NCBI RefSeq assembly: GCF_019931275.1 | Contig: NZ_JAIOTY010000003.1 | Coordinates: 1 to 64,000, forward strand | DNA length: 64,000 bases | DNA from: Nitratidesulfovibrio sp. SRB-5 | GTDB lineage: Bacteria; Desulfobacterota; Desulfovibrionia; Desulfovibrionales; Desulfovibrionaceae | Direction of reading: 5' to 3' | In this document: positions 8,434 to 17,340 of the stretch, in pieces | Layout: each line of letters opens with the position of its first letter | How positions within the stretch are numbered: position 1 is the stretch's first letter | Notes under the pieces: model-generated | The model's database searches: none | What the model was told of the DNA's origin: nothing | Seen by the model: only the letters and a program-made list of their open reading frames with translations | Program-made: the position numbers and the translations under genes

Positions 8434-9357
8434 TCAGTTCCCCCCGCCACTCCGGCCGGAGTCCGGGCCGGGGTTCTGGCCGGGATTCTGACCGGAGCCG
8501 GGGCCTGAATCCGCTCCGGTTCCCGCGCCGCCGGGCATGGCGAAATCGAACCGGAACCCCTTGTACTGGAAGGTCTCGCGCACGGGTGCACCCTCCTTCA
8601 GGGATTCCATGCGGCGCGCCCATTCGGCGTTGCGCCGGTCGAGCACGATGTCCACGCGCCGGTTGGCGCGCCGCCCTTCGGGGGTCAGGTTGTCGAAGCG
8701 GGGGCGCGTGTCGCCGTGGGCCTCGATGAGCATGCGACCACGCGGCACGCCAAGGTCGGCCAGCCTGCGGTACACCGCCGTGGCCCGCCCCAGCGAAAGC
8801 CGCCACGGCGTGGGCAGGGTTTTTTCGTCGCCGCGCAGCCGGAACAGGATGCCTTCCTCGTCGCGCGCGGGCGAGGCATGCCCTGCCACCAGCACCGGGT
8901 GTTCCACCCCGCGCAGCACCGGGGCGATGCGCGCCAGCAGGGCCGCGCCGCGCTCGGTCAGTTCCGTCGCGCCGGTGCGGAACAGCACCTCGTCGTTGAT
9001 GGAAAAAATCTGGATGTAGCCGTTTTCCTGATAGTTGATGTCGCGCTCGGCATCTTCCCACAGCATGTCGCGCAGGGGGGTCAGGTCGCGGCCACGCGGG
9101 GGCGCGTCACCCATGGGGACGATGCCCGGCACGGGCCGCCCGTCCGCCGGTTCGCGCAGGGTGGCGGTGCCCTGCTCCTGCCCGAAGCTGCCCGCCACCG
9201 ACCCCACGGCCATGACCCTGCGCCGCTCGTCGATGACCGAAATGGCCACCAGCAGCACGAAGAAGGTCAGCAGCAGGGTCATCAGGTCGGAATACGTGAT
9301 GAGCCACGGCGGCTGGGTGATGCCTGCGGGCTGCGGTTTCCGCCTGTTGCGCGCCAT
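8434..9357 (-). CDS. motB: MotB-like stator protein with OmpA domain (first copy)
   Basis: 307 aa. The short basic N-terminus is followed by WLITYSDLMTLLLTFFVLLV with the conserved Asp, then a periplasmic linker and an OmpA-like domain (VAGHASPARDEEG, NLTPEGRRANRRVDIVLDRR). It ends in a Gly/Pro/Asn tail with repeated PGSGQNPGQNPGP. GGAG lies 7 nt before the ATG. It follows motA by 24 bp. Its sequence differs substantially from the next motB-like gene, so the two are old paralogues rather than a recent duplication. Confidence 0.9.
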   Translation of the reverse strand: MARNRRKPQPAGITQPPWLITYSDLMTLLLTFFVLLVAISVIDERRRVMAVGSVAGSFGQEQGTATLREPADGRPVPGIVPMGDAPPRGRDLTPLRDMLWEDAERDINYQENGYIQIFSINDEVLFRTGATELTERGAALLARIAPVLRGVEHPVLVAGHASPARDEEGILFRLRGDEKTLPTPWRLSLGRATAVYRRLADLGVPRGRMLIEAHGDTRPRFDNLTPEGRRANRRVDIVLDRRNAEWARRMESLKEGAPVRETFQYKGFRFDFAMPGGAGTGADSGPGSGQNPGQNPGPDSGRSGGGN

Positions 9358-9381
9358 GGTCGGTGCTCCGGGGTGAGGGGC

Positions 9382-10140
9382 CTAGCTGGTGCGCCGCTCG
9401 CGGGGCGGCTGATAGCAGCTCAGCTTTTCCAGGATGATGCGCGGGTTCTCACCCCGGGCAATGGCCAGGATGCCTTCCAGCTGCATTTCCATCAGCTGCA
9501 CCTCTTCCTTGCTGCGGTGGCGCAGCTTGCCCGCCAGCGGCAGGAAGACCAGGTTGGCCAGCACCACCCCGTAGAAGGTGGTGATGAGCGCCACGGCCAT
9601 GGCCGGGCCGATGGCCGAGGGGTCGTTCATGGAGCGCAGCATCTGCACCAGGCCGATGAGCGTGCCCACCAGGCCCAGCGCCGGAGCATACGAGGCCAGC
9701 GCGTTGAAGATGTCCACCCCCATGGAGTGGCGCGTCTCCAGCGCGGCGATCTCGCTTTCCATGATCTCGCGGATGGCGTCGGGTTCCAGCCCGTCGATGG
9801 TCAGCTGCAACCCCTTGCGCAGGAAGGGGTCGTCCAGGTTGCGCACGGCGGGCTCCAGCGACAGCAGGCCTTCTCGCCGGGCGCGGTGGGCGAATTCCAT
9901 GAACTGGTCGATGACCAGGTCGATGCGGTGCAGCCGGGTGGCGAAGGCCTTGCGGGTGATGGACAGCACGCGCAGGGCCACGGGCAGGGGATAATGCACC
10001 AGCGCGGCCCCCAGAGTGCCGCCGAGCACGATGAGCAGGGCCGCCGAATCCACGAAGAACAGCGGGTTGCCGCCCATGGACAGCGCCGTGCCGATGAGCC
10101 CGAACGAGATGAGGATGCCCAGTACGGTTGCCAGATCCAT
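9382..10140 (-). CDS. motA: Flagellar motor stator protein MotA
   Basis: 252 aa from ATG at 10140, with CAGGGG upstream; the frame is open for 40 more codons without family similarity. The start MDLATVLGILISFGLIGTAL, the cytoplasmic region and the closing helices (LRSMNDPSAIGPAMAVALIT, FYGVVLANLVFLPLAGKLR) match the MotA/TolQ/ExbB proton-channel family, MotA subgroup. With a MotB partner it forms the ion-driven torque generator. It is first in the operon motA-motB-motB-fliL-fliN-fliO-fliP-fliQ. I see no convincing sigma-28 or sigma-54 promoter in the 275 bp upstream. Confidence 0.93.
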   Translation of the reverse strand: MDLATVLGILISFGLIGTALSMGGNPLFFVDSAALLIVLGGTLGAALVHYPLPVALRVLSITRKAFATRLHRIDLVIDQFMEFAHRARREGLLSLEPAVRNLDDPFLRKGLQLTIDGLEPDAIREIMESEIAALETRHSMGVDIFNALASYAPALGLVGTLIGLVQMLRSMNDPSAIGPAMAVALITTFYGVVLANLVFLPLAGKLRHRSKEEVQLMEMQLEGILAIARGENPRIILEKLSCYQPPRERRTS

Positions 10141-10303
10141 GCGGTACCCCTGCTGCGTGCGCGGGCGGTTGGTGCGCGCCCCGTGTGTGGCGGGCGTTTC
10201 GGGCGGTTCGGGCCAGCCCGGCGGAAAAGTCCGGACGGATGTGGCCGGCTCACCCCGCAACGATCAAAGGGAGACGGTCGCCGGGCGCTTGCCGGAGTAT
10301 CGG

Positions 10304-10362
10304 GGGGACAGGGGGCATGGCCTCCTGCCCGCCGGAGGCGTGCAGAAAAGCGCCCTGCCCGC
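10304..10362. repeat. Intergenic palindromic repeat, family A (GCCCGCCGGAGGC core)
   Basis: Contains GGGGGCAT..CTCCTGCCCGCCGGAGGC followed by an A-rich end. The same core and A-rich flank occur at 39450-39500, and an inverted, shorter form at about 54480-54500. It is probably a REP-like element between the motA leader and yggS. Confidence 0.55.
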
Positions 10363-10415
10363 TCCTTGACCGCCACCCCATATGCCCACCATCCCTGCGA
10401 CCCTCACTCTTTCCA

Positions 10416-11234
10416 CTATCCCCTGACCGGACGCGGGCCGAAAATATCGGTCCCCACCCGCACGATGGTGGCCCCTTCGGCCACGGCCACTTCCACGTCG
10501 TGCGACATGCCCATGGACAGGTGCGGCAGGGGCAGGCCCACACGGGCGGACAGCGCATCGCGCAGTTCGCGCAGCCGGGCAAAGTACGGGCGCGAGGCCT
10601 CGCCGTCGTCGAAAATGGGCGGCATGCACATCAGCCCCAGCAGGCGCAGGCGCGGCAGGGCCAGCACGGCGTCCGCCAGGGCGGGCAGGTCGTCCGGGTC
10701 CACCCCGGATTTCTGCTCCTCGTCACCGATGTTCACCTGCAACAAAATGTCCTGACTGGGCGCAACGCCCCCGGCCCCCTGCGCGGGCAGGGTGGCCAGG
10801 CGCTGGTCCAGCTTGCGGGCCAGGGTTTCCGAATCCACGGTGTGCAGCAGGGCAAAGCGCCCCACCACGTCCTTGGCCTTGTTGCTTTGCAGATGGCCGA
10901 TGAAATGCCAGCGCGGGGTTGCGCCCCCCGCCGCCATCGTCCCGGCGGCCGCATCCGGACCCATGCCCGTCATATCGGCAACTTCGGCCTGTTTCCGTAG
11001 TGCTTCCTGCACATAATTCTCGCCAAAATCACGCTGCCCGGCAGCGGCCAGCGCGGCTACGGACGAGGCGGGGTGATACTTGGACACGGCCACCAGGGTC
11101 ACCCCGGCGGGGTCGCGCCCGGCGGCGCGGGCGGCGCCGTCCACGCGGGCGCGCACGGCGGCCCAGCGGTCCAGCAGGGCCTGTGCGGCTTCGGGCGGCA
11201 GAAAGGCGGAGGCGGCGGCAATATCGTGCGGCAT
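10416..11234 (-). CDS. YggS-family pyridoxal 5'-phosphate homeostasis protein
   Basis: 272 aa. It is a single-domain PLP-binding TIM barrel related to the alanine-racemase N-terminal domain. VTLVAVSKYHPASSVAAL carries the PLP lysine (Lys52), FGENYVQEALRK is the family signature, WHFIGHLQSNKAKDVV follows, and LSMGMSHDVEVAVAEGATIV with VRVGTDIFGPR binds the phosphate near the C-terminus. The protein buffers free PLP in the cytoplasm. ATG 11234 is used because upstream codons are not family-like; the ribosome-binding site (CGGGATG) is weak. It is probably transcribed with era, which lies 128 bp upstream on the same strand. Confidence 0.94.
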   Translation of the reverse strand: MPHDIAAASAFLPPEAAQALLDRWAAVRARVDGAARAAGRDPAGVTLVAVSKYHPASSVAALAAAGQRDFGENYVQEALRKQAEVADMTGMGPDAAAGTMAAGGATPRWHFIGHLQSNKAKDVVGRFALLHTVDSETLARKLDQRLATLPAQGAGGVAPSQDILLQVNIGDEEQKSGVDPDDLPALADAVLALPRLRLLGLMCMPPIFDDGEASRPYFARLRELRDALSARVGLPLPHLSMGMSHDVEVAVAEGATIVRVGTDIFGPRPVRG

Positions 11235-11362
11235 GACAGCATCCCGGATGGCAAAAAGCGTGAGCGCCGCCCGCCGCACGACAAACGGCGGACGGACGGC
11301 GCGAAAACCGCTGACGGCGTTCCGGCAGTGCCATGCGGTGGCAGCCTGCCGGTGGTGCGTCG

Positions 11363-12286
11363 CTATTCGTCGGCCAGACCCAGCGAACGCAGGAAGCCCA
11401 CGTCCTCTGTCCAACCTTCGCGCACCTTGACCCACAGTTCAAGGTGCACCTTCTTTTCCAGCAGGGTCTGGATATCCACGCGGGCCTTGGTGCCAAGGTC
11501 CTTGATGGTGGCCCCGGCCTTGCCGATGACCATGGACTTGTGCGAGGGGCGGCCCACGTAGATCACCGCGTGGATGGTCACAAGGTCGCGCCCTTCCTCT
11601 TCATCCCACTTCTCGATTTCCACGGCCACGGAATAGGGCAGTTCCTGGCGCAGGGCCAGAAACAGCTTTTCGCGCACGATTTCCGCCGCCATGAAGCGCA
11701 CCGGCAGGGTGGAAAGCTGGTCTTCCGGGTACATGGCAGGCGCCACGGGCAGCTTGGACTTCAGCAGCTTGACCAGTTCGGGCAGACCGTCGCGCGTCAG
11801 GGCCGAGACGGGGAACACCTCTGCCTTGGGCCACAGCTTCTGCAACTCTATGAACAGGGGCAGCATCTTCGACTTGTCGCGGAACAGGTCCACCTTGTTC
11901 ACGGCCACGATGACGGGGCGCTCTTCGGCGGCCACGGCGTCCATCAGCGGCTTCACGTCGTTTTCGAGAAAGTCGGGCTTCTTGATGTACAGGTCCGCGT
12001 CCAGCATGACCAGGATCACGTCGGCGCTGTGCATGGACTGCCACGCCGTCTGCAACAAAATCTTGTTCATGCGGCCGCGCTGCTGGTGGATGCCGGGGGT
12101 ATCCATGAAGATGACCTGCGCGTCCGGCTCGGACAGGATGCCCACGATCTGGTTGCGGGTGGTCTGGGCGCGCGGGGTGACGATGGCCACCTTGTGGCCC
12201 AGCGCAGAGTTGAGCAGCGTGGACTTGCCCGCGTTGGGCGGCCCCAGCAGGGCAACCCAGCCGCAGCGATGTTCGGTCTTGGTCAT
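11363..12286 (-). CDS. era: GTPase Era
   Basis: 307 aa from ATG 12286, with AGGAG 9 nt upstream. G1 GPPNAGKST, switch region PRAQTTRN, G3 DTPGIHQ, G4 NKVD and G5 SAL are all present, then the C-terminal KH domain with [19 protein letters not shown] and [13 protein letters not shown]. Era binds the 3' end of 16S rRNA and is needed for 30S maturation. The length is normal (about 300 aa). The promoter region is the gene-free stretch beyond 12287. Confidence 0.97.
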   Translation of the reverse strand: MTKTEHRCGWVALLGPPNAGKSTLLNSALGHKVAIVTPRAQTTRNQIVGILSEPDAQVIFMDTPGIHQQRGRMNKILLQTAWQSMHSADVILVMLDADLYIKKPDFLENDVKPLMDAVAAEERPVIVAVNKVDLFRDKSKMLPLFIELQKLWPKAEVFPVSALTRDGLPELVKLLKSKLPVAPAMYPEDQLSTLPVRFMAAEIVREKLFLALRQELPYSVAVEIEKWDEEEGRDLVTIHAVIYVGRPSHKSMVIGKAGATIKDLGTKARVDIQTLLEKKVHLELWVKVREGWTEDVGFLRSLGLADE

Positions 12287-12832
12287 TATATATGCTCCTT
12301 GCGGAAAAAAAGTCGTGTTCTCCGCCGCATGTTCCACAGCACGGGCCGTGCGTCAAGGAACGGCGGGAAAATTTGGCGGACGTGCGGGGTGCGGGCCGGT
12401 CAATGCCGGGCCAGTCACGAACCGGACGCCGGGCCGGGCGCGGGCCTGCTCCGGACTTGCTCCGAACCTGCTCCGATCAGGACGCAGGGCCGATGGCCGG
12501 ACAGAATGTGACAAAGGAATATGGGGTGCGGACGCCCTGCCCGCGTCATCAACGAACGGGCATTTACGGGCGGCGACAGGCGACAACGGGCCTGCTCCGG
12601 ATTTTCGCCGGGCATGGCGGAACAGGCCCCATACGCGGCTGGGCGCGGCCCGTCAAGGCGCAGCAACCGCAGAAAGGCCGCGCGGCCCGCCCGGACAGGC
12701 GACGAAAACGGGGGACCGGCGATGGCGGCAGGTGGGACAAAGGGGGGACGCACGGCCCACCCGCGCCCACTGTTTTGCCCCGCAGTGGGAGACGCCTTCT
12801 AAAAAAACCGGAATTCCTGCCCCGATAGACCG
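12287..12832. other. Gene-free region upstream of era
   Basis: 546 bp without a supportable gene. It holds short direct repeats of the type acNTGCTCCGA at about 12440-12480 and again near 12590, and an A-run at 12801. Open frames here lack ribosome-binding sites and family similarity. Confidence 0.5.
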
Positions 12833-12860
12833 TTGACGTTCCGGATACCATCTGTATTAC
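12833..12860 (+). promoter_or_regulatory. Sigma-70-type promoter for the 91-aa gene
   Basis: TTGACG, a 16-bp spacer and TATTAC, in the only moderately AT-rich stretch before the gene at 13040. It implies a leader of about 170 nt. Confidence 0.45.
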
Positions 12861-13039
12861 TGACCGCACGACAGAACGTGTATCGACCACTTGGCGCGCA
12901 CGTTCCGGCAAGCGCCGCGCGCGCAGGCATCACCCTGCCGCTTCCGCATCTGGCTCGTGGCGCCTGCCGCCCTGCACCAGTACGGTTCCGCTTGTCTGTC
13001 CATCGTGCCCGCGCCCACTCGCGCCCCACGGAGAACGCC

Positions 13040-13315
13040 ATGCCCCGCAAGGTCAAATCGGTCCGCGTGCCGGAAGAGCTTTCGGCCATCGACCTTTCCG
13101 GCATCATCGCCGAATGCGAAAAGTACCTGCGCGACCTGGAATCAGTCGCCATGCTCAACCAGCAGGGCGAACGCGAGGCGGCAGAAGCATTACTGCGCGC
13201 CCGCCAGTCCGACCTTGGCCGCCGCGTGGGCATGAAGGTGTGGGAGGCCCGCAAGCAGGCCGCGCTGGAGCGGCTGCAAAAGGGCCAGAACGCGCAGGCC
13301 GCCGAATCGGCCTGA
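13040..13315 (+). CDS. Small conserved-looking helical protein of unknown function
   Basis: 91 aa starting MPRKVKSVRVPEELSAIDL, with GGAG seven nt before the ATG. It is strongly helical and charged throughout, with no membrane segment or cysteines. The middle (CEKYLRDLESVAMLNQQ) and the Ala/Gln-rich tail could form a coiled coil. A good ribosome-binding site, an upstream promoter and GC3-rich codons support a real gene. I do not recognise a family. It stands alone between era (divergent) and sfsA (convergent). Confidence 0.7.
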   Translation: MPRKVKSVRVPEELSAIDLSGIIAECEKYLRDLESVAMLNQQGEREAAEALLRARQSDLGRRVGMKVWEARKQAALERLQKGQNAQAAESA

Positions 13316-13371
13316 TTTCGCAACACCCGTTTTTCGGTCAGTCTCGCCCGCCTTCCACCGGGACCGCCCGG

Positions 13372-14166
13372 CTATTTCCCCACCACCGCCATCTCGCACC
13401 CGATGTCCACCCCCGCCATGCCCACCAGGGCGCGGTGGGGGTGAATTTCCACGCCCGCCGCGCGGGCCTCGTGGAACAGTTCGGCATAGGCCGGGTCGAT
13501 GTAGTCCGCCGGGCCGAAGCAGCGTCCGTCGGGTCGCTGGATGAGGTAGAACCCGGCGGCGCGTTCCCCGCGCGCCACGATATCCATCATTTCGCGCAGG
13601 TGCTTGGCCCCGCGTTCGGTGGCGGCATCGGGAAAGGCGGCCACGTCGTCCTCCACCAGCGTCACGTTCTTGCATTCCACCCACAGGGTGGGCAGGCCGG
13701 GGCCGTCCAGCCGGGCGTCCAGCCTGCTTTCGCCACGCCTGGCCTCGCGCCGCAGGGTGGTGTACCCGGCGGCCCACGGCAGCCGCCCGGCGTGGAAGGC
13801 CGCTTCCAGTAGCCGGTTGGGGACGGAGGTGTTCACCCCCACCCAGAAGCCGCGCGGGCCGTCGCCGTCGCAGCGCACCAGTTCCTGGGTGTATTTCAGC
13901 TTGCGGTCCGGGTTGGGCGCAGGCGATGCCAGCACCGCAGCGCCGGGGCGCATCAGCCCCAGCATGGACCCGGAATTGTTGCTGTGCACCCACAGGGGTG
14001 CGCCATCCACTTCCAGTTCCACGCTGAACCGCTTTACCCGCCGCACGAAGCGCCCAACGATGCAGCCGAGCGGAAACGGCAGCAGCGGCGCGCCGTAGCC
14101 CGCCGTGCCCATGATCGGCAAATCGTCCTCCATGTTGTCCCCCGCCGTGCCCGTGGCTCCGGTCAT
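13372..14166 (-). CDS. sfsA: DNA/RNA nuclease SfsA-like protein
   Basis: 264 aa from ATG 14166, which has AAGGGGAACGG directly upstream; an ATG at 14298 would add 44 low-complexity residues. Family features: [88 protein letters not shown] and [19 protein letters not shown]. The nuclease-like Asp/Glu-x-Lys motif is in VECKN. E. coli SfsA (234 aa) was named for sugar fermentation stimulation; its physiological role is unclear. The gene is transcribed away from the aminotransferase gene. Confidence 0.93.
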   Translation of the reverse strand: MTGATGTAGDNMEDDLPIMGTAGYGAPLLPFPLGCIVGRFVRRVKRFSVELEVDGAPLWVHSNNSGSMLGLMRPGAAVLASPAPNPDRKLKYTQELVRCDGDGPRGFWVGVNTSVPNRLLEAAFHAGRLPWAAGYTTLRREARRGESRLDARLDGPGLPTLWVECKNVTLVEDDVAAFPDAATERGAKHLREMMDIVARGERAAGFYLIQRPDGRCFGPADYIDPAYAELFHEARAAGVEIHPHRALVGMAGVDIGCEMAVVGK

Positions 14167-14570
14167 CCGTTCCCCTTCACGACCGTTACTCGCGGAACGC
14201 TCGGCACTGCTGGCGCCACCGGGCACGTTCCCGCCCCCGGCCCGCGCGCCTGCGGCTTTCCCTTTTCCACGGCGTTTTCCGTCGCCCGACATCGCCATTC
14301 CTTACGGCAGGTTGGCGCATGGTACGCGCCGTGCGCCACGGCACGGCCAGCTGCCCGCGCATCCTGCCGGTATGTTTTGATGTTTCCGCAATTTACAGTC
14401 GCCCCGTAAGCTGGTAACCAGCCGCCGAGAGCAGACGCGCCCAACGGCCCGCCCTGCCGCACGATGTTCTCATGCGCGCCCGCCGTGCCACCCGTGCCTT
14501 TCGTGCCTTGCGCATCACGTGGCACGCAGGCGGCAGCGCACCCCATACCACGCGAACAGGACGCACCGTA
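14167..14570. other. Divergent intergenic region between sfsA and the aminotransferase gene
   Basis: About 400 bp that should contain both promoters. The least GC-rich part is 14365-14400. No convincing -35/-10 pair, terminator or RNA element was found. Confidence 0.45.
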
Positions 14571-15743
14571 ATGAGAATCTCCGACCGTCTCACCCGCATC
14601 AAGCCCTCGGCCACCCTGGCCGTCAACGCCAAGGCGCTGGAGCTCAAGGCCAAGGGCGTGCAGGTGGTCAGCCTTGCCGTGGGCGAGCCCGACTTCCCCA
14701 CCCCGGAACACGTGCGCGAGGCGGCCAAGACCGCCATCGACCAAGGCTTTACCCGCTATACGCAGGTGCCGGGCATTCCCGAACTGCGTCAGGCGGTGTG
14801 CGGCTACTTTGCCCGCTTCTACGGGGTGGAAGCCCCCATGGAAGCCACGGTGGTCACCAACGGCGGCAAGCAGGCCTTGTACAACCTGTTCCAGTGCCTG
14901 CTCAACCCCGGCGACGAGGTGCTGGTGCCCGCCCCCTACTGGGTGAGCTACCCCGCGCTGGTGGAACTGGCGGCCGGCGTGCCGGTGTTCGTGGCGTCCC
15001 CGGCGGAGCGCGGCTTCAAGGTCACGCCGGAAGAGCTGGACCGCGCCGTCACCCCCAAAACCCGCGTGCTGCTGCTGAACTCGCCCTCCAACCCCACGGG
15101 CGCCTGCTACAGCCGCGCGGAAACCGACGCCATCATGGAATGGGCCATCGCCCGCGACCTGTTCGTGGTGTCGGACGAAATCTACGACCGCCTCGTCTAC
15201 GAACCGGCGGAAGCCGTCAGCGTATGCGACTGGTGGGAACGCCACCCCGAGAACGTGGCGGTGGTCAACGGCCTGGCCAAGACCTTTGCCATGACCGGCT
15301 GGCGCGTGGGCTACGCCCTGGCCCACCCCGACCTGATAAAGGCCATGACCAAGATCCAGGGCCAGTCCACCTCCAACATCTGCTCCGTGGCCCAGAAGGC
15401 GGCGCTGGCCGCCCTTACCGGCCCCTACGACGCGGTGGAGGAAATGAAGAAGTCCTTCCGCCGTCGGCGCGACCTGGCACACGGCATTGTTTCCTCGTGG
15501 CCGGGCGTGGTCTGCCCCAAGCCGGACGGCGCCTTCTACCTGTTCGCGGACATGCGCGCCCTGTTCACCCCGGCCCTGCCCGATTCGGCCAGCCTGTGCA
15601 CGCACATCATGGAACAGGCCAACGTGGCGCTGGTGCCCGGCGTTGCCTTTGGCGACGATGCCTGCCTGCGCTTCTCGTACGCTGTGTCGGACGACACCCT
15701 GATGATTGCGCTGGACAAGGTGGCCAAGGTTCTCTTCGGATAA
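14571..15743 (+). CDS. Pyridoxal-phosphate class I aminotransferase (aspartate aminotransferase type)
   Basis: 390 aa; ATG 14571 is preceded by AGGA. Fold-type I landmarks: SLAVGEPDFPTPEHVREAAK, YTQVPGIPELRQAV, the SPSNPTG motif, SDEIYDRLVY, and NGLAKTFAMTGWRVGY with the PLP-forming Lys237. Arg367 in LRFSYAVSDD should bind the substrate alpha-carboxylate. This places it in the class I group close to bacterial aspartate/prephenate aminotransferases. Aspartate:2-oxoglutarate transamination is the best guess; exact substrate use cannot be fixed. The next gene, pgi, is 230 bp downstream on the same strand. Confidence 0.92.
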   Translation: MRISDRLTRIKPSATLAVNAKALELKAKGVQVVSLAVGEPDFPTPEHVREAAKTAIDQGFTRYTQVPGIPELRQAVCGYFARFYGVEAPMEATVVTNGGKQALYNLFQCLLNPGDEVLVPAPYWVSYPALVELAAGVPVFVASPAERGFKVTPEELDRAVTPKTRVLLLNSPSNPTGACYSRAETDAIMEWAIARDLFVVSDEIYDRLVYEPAEAVSVCDWWERHPENVAVVNGLAKTFAMTGWRVGYALAHPDLIKAMTKIQGQSTSNICSVAQKAALAALTGPYDAVEEMKKSFRRRRDLAHGIVSSWPGVVCPKPDGAFYLFADMRALFTPALPDSASLCTHIMEQANVALVPGVAFGDDACLRFSYAVSDDTLMIALDKVAKVLFG

Positions 15744-15975
15744 CATCCTGCGTTGCCGCACCGGCCTCGCCCTTCGCTGAAAAGTACGATATGACGGCGG
15801 CATGTCCCGCGCGGCTCGCGCACGCGACCGACCGGGGCATGCCGCCGCTTCGCTGGCCCCGCCCGCGCGACGGCGAGGTGCCCCCCATATTCCACGTCGC
15901 GCCCCGCGCGGCCACGCCGCGCATCACCGGCACGCACGCCATGGGCCTTTTCTCCGGCCCGCAAGGAGCATGACC

Positions 15976-17337
15976 ATGCCCCAGCCCCATCGCCTCGACT
16001 GGACCAACGCCTGGCCCGCCGCGCCGCTGGGCCGCCTGACGCCCGACGCCGCCGCCATCCACGACCTGCACAAGGGCGAAATGGCCCACCGCCTGAAGGT
16101 GGAACTGGCCGCCGGGCACCTGCCGTTCATCGACATGCCCTACCGCGACGCGCTGGAGGCGGGCCTTGCCGCGTTGCAGCCCACCCTTGCCCGCTACCGC
16201 CACATGGTGCTGCTGGGCATCGGCGGTTCCGCGCTGGGCGCGCGGGCGCTGCAACGGGCGTTCTTTCCGCAGCAGGACAGGCCCGGCCATGACGGCCCGT
16301 GGCTGTGGATAGCCGACAACGTGGATGCGGACACCATGGAGGCCTGGTTCGCCAACCTGCCGCCGGAACAGACCATCGTGGTGGCTGTCAGCAAGTCGGG
16401 CGGCACCATCGAGACGCTGGCGCAATACTTTCTGGCCAAGGAGTGGCTGCGTGAAACGCTGGGCAACGCCTGGCGCGAGCACATGCTGGTGGTCACCGAC
16501 GAGAAGGCCGGGTTCCTGCGGCAGGAAGCGCTGACCGAGGGCCTGCCCTCGCTGCCCGTGCCCGACCATCTGGGCGGGCGCTATTCGGTGCTGTCCGCCG
16601 TGGGTCTGGTGCCCGCCGCGTTCATGGGGCTGGACTGGCGCGGGCTGCTGGACGGCGCGCAGGCCGTAGGGGCCCCCCTTGTGGCCGATCCGGCCCACGC
16701 CCTGCCCGGCCACCCCGCGTGGCAGCTGGCCCTGTGGAACATGGCCCTGGCCGATGCCCGTTACTCGCAGCTGATCTTCTTCTGCTACGTGCCGCTGTGG
16801 GCGCCCTTCGGCCCGTGGTTCGCCCAGCTGTGGGCCGAAAGCCTGGGCAAGGAAGGCAAGGGCACCATGCCCCTGCCCGCCGTGGGCGTGACCGACCAGC
16901 ACTCGCTGCAGCAGATGTTTCTGGACGGCCCGCGCGACAAGGGCTGCCTGTTCCTGACCTGCCCCGGCCTGCCGCAGGGCCGGACCTTCCCCGCCGATCT
17001 GCCGGACAAGTGGGCCTTCCTGAAGGGCCGCCGCTTCGGCGAACTGCTGGACGCCGAGGGCCTGGGCACCCGCATGGCCCTGGCCAGCCAGGGCACGCCC
17101 CTTGTGGAACTGCGCATGGGCAGCACCGGCGAAGCCGCCGCGGGCCGCCTGATGGGCCTGCTGGAACTGGCCACCCTGTTCACCGGCTGGCTCATGAACA
17201 TCAACCCGCTGGACCAGCCCGCCGTGGAACTTGGCAAGCGCCTTGCCAACGCCCGGCTGGGCGCCCCCGGCTACCCGGCGGAAGAGGCAGACCTTGCCGC
17301 CTTCCTGGGCCGGGCCGAACAATCGCAGGAGTTCTAG
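15976..17337 (+). CDS. pgi: Glucose-6-phosphate isomerase
   Basis: 453 aa. Two ATGs follow AAGGAG: the one at 15970 is too close (1 nt), the one at 15976 is 7 nt away and is chosen. SIS-domain signatures are GIGGSALGARALQRAFFP and VAVSKSGGTIETLAQYFLA; the C-terminal part has LMGLLELATLFTGWLMNINP followed by DQPAVELGK. It interconverts glucose-6-P and fructose-6-P. The protein is shorter than the 549-aa E. coli enzyme and resembles the compact bacterial type. The histidine kinase gene starts three bases after its stop, so the two may share a transcript. Confidence 0.95.
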   Translation: MPQPHRLDWTNAWPAAPLGRLTPDAAAIHDLHKGEMAHRLKVELAAGHLPFIDMPYRDALEAGLAALQPTLARYRHMVLLGIGGSALGARALQRAFFPQQDRPGHDGPWLWIADNVDADTMEAWFANLPPEQTIVVAVSKSGGTIETLAQYFLAKEWLRETLGNAWREHMLVVTDEKAGFLRQEALTEGLPSLPVPDHLGGRYSVLSAVGLVPAAFMGLDWRGLLDGAQAVGAPLVADPAHALPGHPAWQLALWNMALADARYSQLIFFCYVPLWAPFGPWFAQLWAESLGKEGKGTMPLPAVGVTDQHSLQQMFLDGPRDKGCLFLTCPGLPQGRTFPADLPDKWAFLKGRRFGELLDAEGLGTRMALASQGTPLVELRMGSTGEAAAGRLMGLLELATLFTGWLMNINPLDQPAVELGKRLANARLGAPGYPAEEADLAAFLGRAEQSQEF

Positions 17338-17340
17338 CCG

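Noticed and set aside
10141-10415. Sigma-54 or sigma-28 promoter upstream of the flagellar operon
   Set aside because: No TGGCAC-N5-TTGC or TAAA-N15-GCCGATAA match could be found by eye on the minus strand.
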